DNA of 64,000 nucleotides from Dactylorhiza incarnata. Taxonomy: Eukaryota > Streptophyta > Magnoliopsida > Asparagales > Orchidaceae. Under the pieces are notes generated by a model. That model searched no databases. It was not told the origin of the DNA and worked only from the letters and a program-made list of their open reading frames with translations. The position numbers and the translations under genes were made by a program. The stretch is from contig JAWHQI010000049.1 in assembly GCA_033032865.1 (NCBI GenBank), forward strand, positions 3,968,001 through 4,032,000. The letters run 5' to 3'. Shown piece by piece: positions 46,936-57,048 of the stretch (position 1 is the first letter of the stretch; the number at the start of each line of letters is the position of its first letter).

Positions 46936-49060
46936 GTAGAACAGTCTTCCCTCTGCACATTGAAGTAAACATTAGTATAGACCCTCTTATATTGGGGTCT
47001 CTTTCTTCTATCATCATATGGAGATATGAAAGATTGAGATGGCCTTCCATTGTTCCCCCTTAGGTGAAGAAGTGTTGCATAATTATGCCAGCAATGTTGG
47101 CAATATGTCCTAGTTTAAAGCAGCAAAAACATCAAGGAATTGAAGTAGAAAAAGGTTTTGATGTTTGATAATTTTTTTTAGAAAATATGCATCGAGAAGA
47201 ATTCGACGCATTTTTAGAGTTACGTCGAATGGAATTCGACGTACCTGCATAGTCCCATCGATAGTCATTCATAGCATGGTACTGGTTGCATTTAGTGTAA
47301 TTCTACACACCCACATACTTGCTTTGAAAAGATGTCAACGCATATGCTGGATTTTGTCGAGTTAGATTCGACGCATTCTTAAAATTACGTCGAGTTCTAT
47401 TCGACGTATGATTCTTGCCATTAAGATTTTCAATCAATTTTTCTAATGGATGTTTGCCCAAGATTCCTGGTTGATCACTCATGTTTACCTTATTAAATAT
47501 GGTGAGTGTATTAGGGCTATTATTATTATGATCTTTACATGATTCTAAACAATTATTAGGTCTAGATCTAAATGATGTTATAGGTTTTTCCCAAGACTGA
47601 TTGCTAGGGATGTGGGTGCTGGTGAATAGTGAATGGTTGTGATTCCTGAACAAGATGATCAAATCTCTTGGAGAGATTTTGTGAGATTTCTTTGATCTTT
47701 TGACTCCTTCCATTTAGGGAGTCCTCAAAGGCCTTTGCCTTTGAGAGTTCTTTATTTAGGTCTGAATTTTCTATGTCTAATATGTATATTTCTTTTTCCA
47801 TTCACTGAGTATAAAGAGTCTTTCATAAGGACTTCTAGTTCTGATTTAACTTTTTCAAGTTCCTTTTTATTGTTAATGTAATCTTGGCAAAATTCTTTGA
47901 AGCAATCTTTAAATCTTCTGAAGAAAAGTCAAAGTCTTCAAAGATGCTTACCTCAGTTTTGTCTATAGAGCCATTAAGCTGGCTTCTTCTAGTCCACCAT
48001 TTTCATCATCATCTAATGACGAGGAGCTTGATTCAGAGTCTGAATCACTCCAGGAATCAGCTTTGAAACCTTTCCCTCCTTTCTAATCCTTTCTCGGGAA
48101 GAATTTCTTCTTATGCTCCTTCCTCTGCTTGTTTTTCTTATTCTTTTCTTCCTCAGGACATTCAGTAGAAATGTGTCGTGGCTTTCTGTAGGAAAAACAA
48201 ATAATCTCCTGTTTAGTAGGAGCTTTATCACACCTTGGCTTGCTTGAGGACCTCTCTCTCCTTCTGGAATCTTCTGTCCTGACCCACTTTTTGAATCTCA
48301 TAGCCAAGCGATTAAACATTTCTTCTTTAGTGGTGGAGGACTCTGCTTCTGCAGTCTTTAATGCAAGAGTCCTTTCTTTAGAAGTTGGTGTCCTTTCTTG
48401 GGATTCTGACTCAGCCCTACTTTTCAGTAGAAGCTCATAGGACTTGAGCTTTCCCAAGAGAGCATCAGTTGATATCTCTCCGAGGCATCTAGAATCTCTG
48501 ATGGCCCAGATTCTAGAGTCCCATGTGCTTGGGAAGCACATGAGGAGCTTGTCATTAATTTCTGTCAGAGAAATTTCCTTGTCAAGCCATCTCAGCTCAT
48601 TTATGATGAGGTTGAATCTGTCATTCATTTATGTTATTCTTTCATCAATCTTTTTCTTAAAATTCTCATATTGGGATATCAGAAGAGCCTTTTTGTGATT
48701 TCTCTCATCAGAGCTTCCTTCTACTAGTCTGGAGAGAGATTCCCAGATCTATTTTGCACAGTTGCAATCAGCAACTTTCTAGAATATGTCATCAGACATA
48801 GTTGAGACCAGTATGTTCATGTCCTTGGCATCACATGACTTAACCTTCTTCTCATCATCAGTCCATTTTGCTCTAGGGACTGAGGTTTGTATGACCTTAC
48901 CACTAGTGTCATTCCTTATTGGGACTAGGGGATCTGTGAGGATGACATTGAAAATTTCCACATCAATAGAATTAATATGAAGTTTTATTATGGCATTCTA
49001 GAGTGTAAACTTGTTCAGATTACACACTAGAGGTCTTGTAGAAGCATAATCCTTAGAACT
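46936..49060 (-). pseudogene. E9 gag, broken
   Basis: The likely start is an ATG near 49060 (MSSKDYAS), about 90 bases from the primer site. UBN2-type motifs follow (DVEIFNVI, IWESLSRLVEG, KKALLISQYENF) with stops, and then 48628-48083 is open. It contains a worn first knuckle (CFSYRKPRHISTEC; a Cys is lost) and a Lys-rich tail. Leftward come a coiled-coil-like piece (47801-47604), a segment with two copies of RRNxKNASN encoded by the CGACG motifs (47190-47410), and a remnant of a second knuckle (CRHCWHNYA, near 47090). The length and two knuckles fit Sirevirus. Confidence 0.78.
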
Positions 49061-49149
49061 CATTTTCTTTATAAAATATTATTTGTAATAAAGAAAAAGT
49101 GTTGGAGGTCTTTTTGATCAAGGTGTAAACCTTTAAATGATCAACCTCC

Positions 49150-49161
49150 CTCTGATACCAA
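49150..49161 (-). other. E9 primer-binding site
   Basis: TGGTATCAGAGG on the minus strand has one mismatch to the initiator-Met complement, two bases from the LTR. Confidence 0.85.
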
Positions 49162-49163
49162 TT

Positions 49164-50850
49164 GAAAGTGCACTGTGTGCCTCTGAGAATAATCTAGAGG
49201 GGGGGGGGGGGTGAATAGAGTTTTAAAAATATTTCTATCCTATTTGTGAAAATACAATAAAACAATAAGTGTTTATGTTTTAACAAATCCCACACAGAAT
49301 AAAACTAAAGTGCTGAAATATGAAACAGAAAAATAGTAAAATAAATCTAAACTATATGGGGCAGCACAGAAAATAAATAACCAGAAGACACAAAGATTTT
49401 ATAGAGGTTCCCAAAAATGTGGGTAGTCCTCTCTTCTTCCACCTGGTAGGAATGCACTAACTGTGCCTGAGTCTTTTGACAAGGAGACTCTCAGAACAAC
49501 AGATCTTTTGATAAGGAGATCATGAACCAACCAGATCTTTTGATAAGGAGATCTTGAATCACCAGATCTTTTGATAAGGAGTTCTTGAACAATTGAATCC
49601 TTTGAAAGAGGGATTCTTAAAACCCTTTTACAGGTGAGAATGAGAAGGAGAAAGAAGAAGGGGGAAGAGGAAGAATTCTGTTCTCAGAATTCTTATGCAG
49701 CCCTGTCTCAAGAAACAACTTCTATTTTCTTCTACTTGATCTGCTAGTGATAAACTCCTTCTTATGATTGTGATGGTTTGCAGTAGTTATGATTGTCAGA
49801 TCTTTTCTCTTCTTTCTAATCAAGCTTTGGCTGCTATATGATTGTGATGATGAGCAGCCTTCACTTGTTCTGCAGTAAGAGATGGAGAGCAGTTGTTGTT
49901 TCTTCTCTGTGTTTTTCTCTATTAGGGTTCCTTAAGGAGGAAGAAGAAGATGAAGCCCGAATAGAAATCTGTTAGCCGATTGTAATGAATGCTCTCCTTT
50001 TTCCCTTTCTTTCCTCCCTTTTATTGTCCCTCTTCAATTTGAATTATATTCCCCCTTCTGGTAAGTCCTGAAAAGGTATTCACCAAAGGACAATTTCTCT
50101 TTCCTTCCTTCTTTAAATACCGACCCATCCACCAACTATTAGCATATTTCCAAGAAAGATTTTCTGTCCTCTTTTAATTATTCATTCTATTTGAGGCAAT
50201 TAAGGACTCGTCGGGGAACAGTCTTCAGTGTTGTGGGCCATGGGAGAAGGTCCAAAAATGACAGCTGAAAAGATTTCCTTTTCAAATTGTATTCATCGTA
50301 GCGTCGAACTCTCTTCCTCTCTTATCGACGCACCTTCGAGTCCTTGTTAGAGCATCTTCGAATTCAACCTTAATCTGATTGAACTCTGCTAATCGACCGC
50401 GCGTCGATATTTTATCGACGTATTGCGTCAAAATGAAATCGACGTTGCGTCGTCTTTAAATGGCTTCGACAGATACTTCCTTCTGCGTTGAGTTGAAGTA
50501 AAAGCTGTGTCGACTTCTCAAGGTACTTCGATAGGTCCATGGTCTCTACGTCAATATCTATTCAACGTAACGTCAACTTGAATTACTTCGATAGAAGGGT
50601 TGAACCACTTGGACTTCTAGTCAGAGTAGCGTCGACATTAACTCGATGTTGCGTCGATTTCTATTTGACGCAAATATTATCTTTGTCCAAATTGTGCTTC
50701 TCTTGATATGGTCTTGACACCCTAGGTTGAGTGTGACATCCTAAGACATCTAATGGCCATATTATCCTCACTATACAATGGGTAATTCAACCTAAGAGAT
50801 AAAATCACTTTTTATATAATTTGTTAAGTTAAATCAAAGGAGTTTTTCTC
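49164..50850 (-). repeat. E9 5' LTR, right end altered
   Basis: It matches 39787-41515 with about 6% differences. The G run is 12 here (49200-49211). The CGTCGA-rich block lies at 50285-50670. The expected end CCCAACA is replaced by CTCATAG, so the terminus is mutated or cut. Confidence 0.88.
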
Positions 50851-51187
50851 ATAGGGAAGGGTGGCCCTAAATCTACTTGAGCTGCACTATTATCCAGAAC
50901 CTGTGTATGTTCCCTCAATAGAACACTCTTCTAATAGGATCTATCAAGCTGAATCATCATCTCGAAAGAGAAAGGAAGTTACAATTGAAGAGATGAGGGC
51001 AAGGAACAAGAGAAGAGCAGGGGGAAATGCTAAAGACCGAAATTTTGAACAATGGAGTAAAAATTTTAGAAATATCATTCTATATACCTGGAACAATTTT
51101 GGAAAGACTGGAAAAGAAACTGGAAGGTACTACAACTCTGTTGAATGTGCAAAATTTCAAGAATCAAAAACACAAATGAGTAGCTAA
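50851..51187 (+). pseudogene. E8 post-pol ORF, right part
   Basis: An open stretch from 50861 encodes a basic protein end: SSSRKRKEVTIEEMRARNKRRAGG, shown here by its key Lys/Arg run at about 50953-51025, then WSKNFRNIILYTWNNF and a stop at 51187. The Lys/Arg cluster could be a nuclear signal or bind RNA. It continues the E8 segment left of E9 in position and strand. Between 51188 and 51486 there is AT-rich sequence with no gene. Confidence 0.5.
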
Positions 51188-51486
51188 TGGAAAAAATAGA
51201 AATCTAGGGAAGTATCTGATACTCCTGAGCCAAGTTGATATATTCCAAAGACAATTAGATATTGTCAATGACAAAAGCAAAAGGTACAAGACAAAGGTGA
51301 TAAGAATCAAAGAAAGGAAAATACATATGGGCTATGGATAGATTTAGCTTAGGCTAATTCATTGCTTTAATCTTAATAAAACAGTTATGATAAGACATTT
51401 ATTTATATGTTATAGTGTTCTTGTTTTCTCTTGTTCAATATTTCTTAAGTATTATTAACTTTAACTTGAGGTTCTAACTTCTTCAA

Positions 51487-52653
51487 ATAGGTGGAGATTG
51501 TTGGGAAAGTTCCCATAACTCTCATGATTTGAATAAGTCCTCAGGATAAAGATAACTAACTTTGTATTTGACGATTATTTCTATGTGATTGTGTTTTTGG
51601 TCATTTCATTCCATGTTATAAATACTACTTACTTGCTTACAAATATGATAGAAGTATTTGAAAATATCACAAAAGAAATCAAAGTTGTATAAAGTACAAT
51701 GTCGACTTGACAAGGTTCAAATAATGACAATTTGTCGTCGAGAGAAGGTCCCGACATGGGATTATATTGTCTTGAAGCTCAATAGCTAAAATATCAACGA
51801 GATAGTCTTCATATCGACTAGACAGTGCAATATCGACGAGGCTGTCTTCATGTCGAATAGTGCAATATCGACGAGACAGTCTTCATGTTGACTAGACAGT
51901 GAAATATCAATGAGACTGTCCTCATGTCAACTAGATAGTGCAATATCGACGAGACAGTCTCGATATCCATGAGACGGGACACATATTGATGAGATATTGT
52001 AAAATCGACTATAAGAACATATATCGACTAGAAGACAGGATCTCAAATATCTACTTTAATGGCGTTGATGATTCAGCCAATAATATTGGACCACAGATGG
52101 TAAGTGGATTAAGAATATAAATCTCGATATGGTTGTTAAAGTATTCAGTATATACAACTAAAGTGTGGATCAGTTAAACCTAACATTTGCTGAGTGAAAT
52201 TATTCTGAAAGAAAAGTGCACCTTATGGATGAACGAAGATGAACCAGTCTAAATCCTTTGAGCTGTTTCATTTCTCATTCTTTTCTAAAAAGCTCAAGAT
52301 TTCAGAAGGCTTATAGTAAATCATTTCCCCATCAAGCAAAGTGTGGGCAGTCTGGAAAGCTTCAAGGACAGATCTAAGTTTTATCAAGATTAGAAGAAAT
52401 CTCTCTCTCTCTCTCTCTCTCTCTCTTCATATACATCAAGAAGACTTATACAAAGAAGGAAAGAGATTTTACTGTGTTCAAAAGCACTGTCAAGAAGAAG
52501 CCCATAATTTTTCTGAAGATTCCAAGGCTTCTAAGAAGACTCTACAATATCAAGCTTTATTCTATTGAGTCAAAGTAGAAGTTGTAATTACTTATTGAAA
52601 CTTTATGTAAGATCTTTTCAATGATCTGGGTGTAATGTCCTCTGTGACCTGAG
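51487..52653 (+). repeat. E8 polypurine tract and truncated 3' LTR
   Basis: AATAGGTGGAGAT (51486-51498) precedes the LTR start TGTTGGGAAAGTTCCC (51499). The LTR has about five copies of a 38-bp unit with ATATCGACGAGACAGTC (51790-51990) and a CT microsatellite (52397-52426). It is cut at 52653 by E10. Its first 50 bases resemble those of E2 and E10. Confidence 0.85.
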
Positions 52654-53482
52654 TGTTGGGAACATTGCCCAGTAATGTTCATGATTTGAAGAAGCGTTCA
52701 TTTTAATGATAAAATCACTATATATTTGATGATATGCTTAGTTTATGCTTGCAGAGATTAAGTCATATGTCCAGTACTTCTCTAATCTCACTAAGTCTAA
52801 TATTGTTGATAATGAATGGACATTTAATCGAATAAGCACATATACATCATCGTGATGATACTCAGAGCTAGAAGAAGGATCATGTCAATTATCATCAAAA
52901 TAGTATGGACATTCCGACGATATCGTTGTGACATCAAAGTACACACGACGATATCGTCGTAAGAATAAGAAGAATCGATCTAAGTCCAGTGTCGTCGTGT
53001 CAACTACAATCACACAACGACATCGCGGTAATGTCTAAGAAGAGCTAAGTCAAAGCATTCGGCTTTGTCGACAACATTGTCGTAAAAGAAGCCTTGTTGT
53101 CAAAAAGGCTAAGGGAGAACTCTAGAGACAGCTTATGGAAGAAGAACCTCTTATCGTCAGAATGATCAAAGACAAGATCGTTGAAAAGACAGAAAGATTT
53201 TGACGACATCGTCGATATGACAGTATGGTTTCGACGATATCATCGATATGACAACATGATTTCGACGACATCATCAATATGATAGTATGGTTACGACGAC
53301 ATTGTCGATAAGACAGAATGGTCTCAACGACATCATCGAGAAGATAGCAAGTTGACAACAAGATTACGACGACACATTTAAGATGACTTTATGAAATCGT
53401 AAGTGCAAGTGCAGTGGTGATATCTTGCATCGTCGAGATATCATTGTCTAAAGAAGATTGGAGAATACTTGAAGATTTGTCC
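52654..53482 (+). repeat. E10: Sirevirus-like LTR fragment
   Basis: It starts TGTTGGGAACATTGCCC inside the E8 LTR. It contains a perfect 16-bp palindrome ACGACGATATCGTCGT (52945-52960) and about five copies of a 31-bp unit with CGACGAYATCRTCGATATGA (53186-53345). The 5' end looks like E2 and E8 LTRs. It breaks off near 53482 at E11. Confidence 0.78.
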
Positions 53483-53860
53483 AACCCCGCTATTGGGTTT
53501 TTACTTCCAATTCGGAAGACTTACCTCATCCTCTCTCGAGGGTAGAGCGCACTTCTCCTTACCCGTAAGCGATCAGTCCGTACGCACGAGCCTCTCCGCT
53601 AACTAGTGTACGGAGACGGAAATGAAAACCACACATCGATTATGTGGCTCCACTCAACGTTATTCTCAGGTAAACTTTATGCGTTAATTATTTTAGAAAG
53701 ACATGTTTTGTTTTTAGAAAAACTATTTTTGTGTCCCAATGCTCTTCGACATCGTGTGCTAAAGGAAATTATCCACTCATCGGAATGGAGACGGCATAAT
53801 TAAGAAAATACATGTTTAATAATTTAAGCGGATAAAAAGAGAAATAAAAAGACTTATATA

Positions 53861-54060
53861 AAAGCAGTAATAGTATCCTTCCCAACCGTCTTAAACAAGC
53901 GCTAAAAAGTTCTTAGCCTCTTATCCAGGACAGGGGTGGTATAGAAATGAAAAGACATAAAAGTGCAGAAATAATATCTGTCCCAACCGGCTTAAAGAAG
54001 TGCTAAAGGAAATTAGCCTCTTATTCAAGATGAGGGTGGTATATAGCAGATATATAAAGA
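53861..54060. repeat. Tandem pair of about 100 bp in E11
   Basis: Two diverged copies share CCCAACCG..CTTAAA.AAG.GCTAAA and TTAGCCTCTTAT..A.GA..AGGGTGGTATA. Next to them, 54140-54260 has about six copies of GAAAGCAATAAAC or GAAAGCGATAAAC. Confidence 0.75.
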
Positions 54061-54490
54061 CTGAAATAAAACTAAGTTACAAAAAAGAAAAACACTATCT
54101 CATAAACTCACGCACTCTACTTGTAATAAAAAGACTGAATCGAAAGAAAGCGTTTAAACGAAAGCGATAAATAAAGCGTTAAAGAAAGCGATAAACTATT
54201 TTTATGAAAGCAATAAACCTTAATTATGAAAGCAATAAACTAAGTTATGAAAGCAATACAACTATTCTCATACAAACACACACACTAACATAAATAAAAA
54301 AAGAAGATGATCCAAATGAGAAAAACAACTTTTTATTTCTAAAATAAGCATTACAACTAGACTAAAAAGGCGAAAATTATAAACGAACATAAACTTAATT
54401 GCATAAAGAACTCACATCAACTCAAAAGAACTCAGAAAAACATTACAAACACTCAAAATTTGGATGAAATTTACTTCAACTGAGCCCCTC

Positions 54491-54498
54491 TATTTATA
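54491..54498 (-). promoter_or_regulatory. TATA box of E11 LTR
   Basis: TATAAATA on the minus strand, flanked on both sides by CACGGGCGTGAC-rich DNA. Confidence 0.65.
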
Positions 54499-54524
54499 GG
54501 AAAATTTTCATTTTTACACGCCCT

Positions 54525-55500
54525 AGGTCACGGGCGTGACTTGGATGTCACGGCCGTGACTTAGGGCGTGATATTTGCGCGTGCTTTAGGGGTTGCATCC
54601 GCTGTCTTCTAGAAGGTTCAGCCGCCAAACATGGCTGCACACGGGCGTGACTTCAAGTGTCACGGGCGTGACAGTGGGCGACACATATCTGCTTTAAATG
54701 GGGCATGACGCCTGGCGTGTGCGCTGGATTATTCGAACGCATGGGCGGAGATAGTTCGTCAAACGCAGAGTGCCGTTTGTCGAACGCTGGACGCGGATAG
54801 TTCGTCGAACGCAGAGCGCCGTTCGTTGAACGCTGAGCGCGGATAGTTTGTCGAATGCAGAGCGTCGTTCATCAAACGCTGAGACAGAGAGAGTTCGTCG
54901 AACGCAGAGCACCATTCGTCGAATGCTGAGATGGAGAGAGTTTGTCGAACGCAGCTCGAATTTGTCGAACGCAGGGCAGAGAGCGTTCATCGAGCGCAGC
55001 TCGATTTCATCGAACGCAGGGCAAAGAGCGTTCATCGAGCGCAGCTCGATTTCGTCGAACGTAGAGCACCGTTCGTCGAACGCTGGATGTGGATAGTTCA
55101 TCGAACGCAGAGCGCCGTTCGCCGAATGTTGAGCACAGATAGTTTGTCGAACGCAGAGCGTTGTTCGTCGAACGCAGAGCGTCGTTCATTGAATGCTGAG
55201 ATGGAGAGAGTTCGTCGAACGCAGAGCGCCATTCGTCAAACACTGAGACGGATAGAGTTCGTCGAAAGCAGCTCAAATTCATCGAACGCAGGGAAGAGAG
55301 CGTTCTTCGAGCGCAACTCGATTTCGTCGAACGCAGGGTAGAGAGCGTTCATTGAGCGCAGCTCGATTTCGTCGAACCCAGGGCATAGAGCATTCGTCGA
55401 GCGCAGATTGAGAAGTTTGGCATTTTTAAAATTACACGCCCTTGGGTCACGGGCGTGACTTGTTGTCACGGGCGTGACTCAGGGGCGTGACTTGACAAAA
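54525..55500. repeat. TTCGTCGAACG array framed by GTCACGGGCGTGAC motifs in E11
   Basis: From about 54730 to 55415 the sequence is some 35 to 40 variants of GTTCGTCGAACGCAG, in alternating pairs (GCAGAGCGCCGTTC and GCTGAGAGGGAGAGA linkers). A larger unit of about 300 bp is repeated (54795-55020 and 55092-55337). On both sides (54525-54680 and 55435-55500) stand copies of GTCACGGGCGTGAC, whose arms GTCACG and CGTGAC are perfect inverted repeats. Confidence 0.88.
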
Positions 55501-55655
55501 ATTGCCAAAATCTGCAAAAACAAAAATAAAACTAAGTTAGTAAGGAAATAATGAAAAGAAGCAATTTATTTATTAATTTACATAGAAAATTCACAATATT
55601 AATTAAAACTATACTAATAACTATACTAAAAATACATATATTTTACTACTCATCA

Positions 55656-55684
55656 AATATCAAGCATGATCTTTATTCTATTAT
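55656..55684. other. Short stretch between E11 and E12
   Basis: These 29 AT-rich bases may be the flank of both insertions. They are too short to identify. Confidence 0.4.
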
Positions 55685-57025
55685 TGTACAACCCCGATAT
55701 TCGCCAGGAGAAGAGGCACGGTTCATGAAAGTAACAAGATGAAGTAATAAGAGGTGGCCTTAGGGCCAAATACCTCGCGAGAGAGGCCTTGGAAAAGTCA
55801 CTCTCGGAGGGCTCGCTGAGAGGCAAGCGAGAAGGGTCGGTGAAATAAATGCTCGCAGGCAGTTTGAGGAAATCTCCTAAGTTCGACGAAAGAAGTACTG
55901 CCTTCGACGTACTCTCCCATGTTCGTCGAGCTCACCCGGCATTGTTAAGCTCACCCCCGTTCGGCGAAATCATCTGAAGTCAACGAAGTGCTCTAGGCTC
56001 ATTAAAGCCAGAGTGACGGTTTCGCAAGAGGAATCGCGGGATCCCGCCCTCAGCAGATATCTTCAAAAATACTATGCCAAGCGAGGGCCGACAAGCTAGT
56101 ACCTCACAGGTCGTTGGCAGAAGAGACCTCTGTTCAGGTATTCAGTGAAATGTGTTCAGTGCTAGCAGGAAGGCTCGAGAGTATAGAGCCTCAGCGTCCA
56201 GCGCGCTCAAGTCCACGCTCGACGAATGTCGAACGGAGCTCAGCATTCGTCGGACGGCGCCCGACGAACCAAATCTATTCTATTAGCAGCGCTCGACAAA
56301 TCACAGCAGGGAAGCAGCGGTCGATGTTCTGCATTCGTCGAGCCCGCCCATGATCGGCGAACTGCCCTGCATTCGGCGAAAGGTGTGTTGAGCTCGACGA
56401 AGCCAGGAGGCGGTCTCGCAGGAAGGCTCGCGAGACCGGACCTCGGCAGATACCTCCAGAATAGGCCAGCGAGGTCCTAACAGGGCGATCTCCTAGGAGT
56501 GGCATCGCGAGCAGGACTCGCAAGAAGGCCGGCGAGATCTACAGCAATAATGTTCTCGCAGTTCCACGCCCATAGGTTGATAGGGACGAATTACCTTTTT
56601 ACCCTCGGTGGTCTGCCTTTAGTCTCTCCAAACAGTGGAGTTTGGCTGTTAGCAGACCCGTTTGGGGTGCGGAGAGTAAAACCAAAAGGCGGGATCCTGC
56701 TATTTGCATGCTAGACCAGGAAACCTATAAATAGGACCTCAAGGTCGCCTTTGGAGAGGACTTGACTTTAGCTTCTCTCTCCTCAGGCTTTCTATGGTTA
56801 GCATTTCCAGAGCTCTCCAAGGTGCCCGAGTCTCAGCTTTGGCTTGGGAGGGGAAGCGCTCAACGATCTTCTGGGTTAGTGGAGGGACCTCATCGCTGTG
56901 ACTAAGGTCTTAGTCTTTTTTCTAGTCTTCAGTCTACCTTCTCCGAGGGATCAGTAAGGGCTAGCTGCCCCTCATTTCGGCGAGGGCCCCGAGCTCCACA
57001 AGAGGCCGAGAAATCGGTTTCAACA
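55685..57025 (+). repeat. E12 5' LTR (about 1.34 kb)
   Basis: I place the start at TGTACAACCCC and the end at GGTTTCAACA, 23 bases before the Gag ATG. It is rich in CTCGCGAG and ATTCGTCGG/CGACGAA motifs (for example 56218-56275). With no second copy in view the start is inferred. The sequence just after the end, TTTTGCTGCGGTGAGC, would hold the primer site; I do not recognise the tRNA. Confidence 0.65.
56726..56733 (+). promoter_or_regulatory. TATA box of E12 LTR
   Basis: TATAAATA stands 300 bp before the LTR end. Confidence 0.75.
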
Positions 57026-57048
57026 TTTTGCTGCGGTGAGCGTGTAGC

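Larger units (their letters stand above)
39787..50850 (-). mobile_element. E9: full Sirevirus-like copia element, minus strand
   Basis: Two long LTRs flank primer site, gag with coiled coil and two knuckles, pol in copia order, a third ORF and a polypurine tract. The LTRs differ at about 6% in the stretch I compared. The right LTR lacks the normal terminal CCCAACA, and no clear target duplication is visible, so the right end is damaged. It lies in the post-pol region of E8. Confidence 0.9.
53483..55655 (-). mobile_element. E11: probable solo LTR, minus strand
   Basis: The right end CTACTCATCA is TGATGAGTAG on the minus strand, a common gypsy LTR start. The minus-strand TATA box at 54491-54498 puts a 1.1-kb U3 to its right and about 1 kb of R-U5 to its left. 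No primer site or coding region adjoins. The left end is uncertain: TGTCCAACC at 53482 or TGAAGATTT about 10 bases earlier both fit, and no target duplication is clear. Confidence 0.55.

Noticed and set aside
54694..55469. ORFs on both strands with repeats like FDEIELRSMNALCPA or SSNAGQRAF
   Set aside because: They are translations of the TTCGTCGAACG array; all frames give repeats and no start context or known domain is present.
53483..55655. E11 as 5' LTR of a full element
   Set aside because: On its left, where a minus-strand interior would be, lies the E10 LTR with no primer site or gag.
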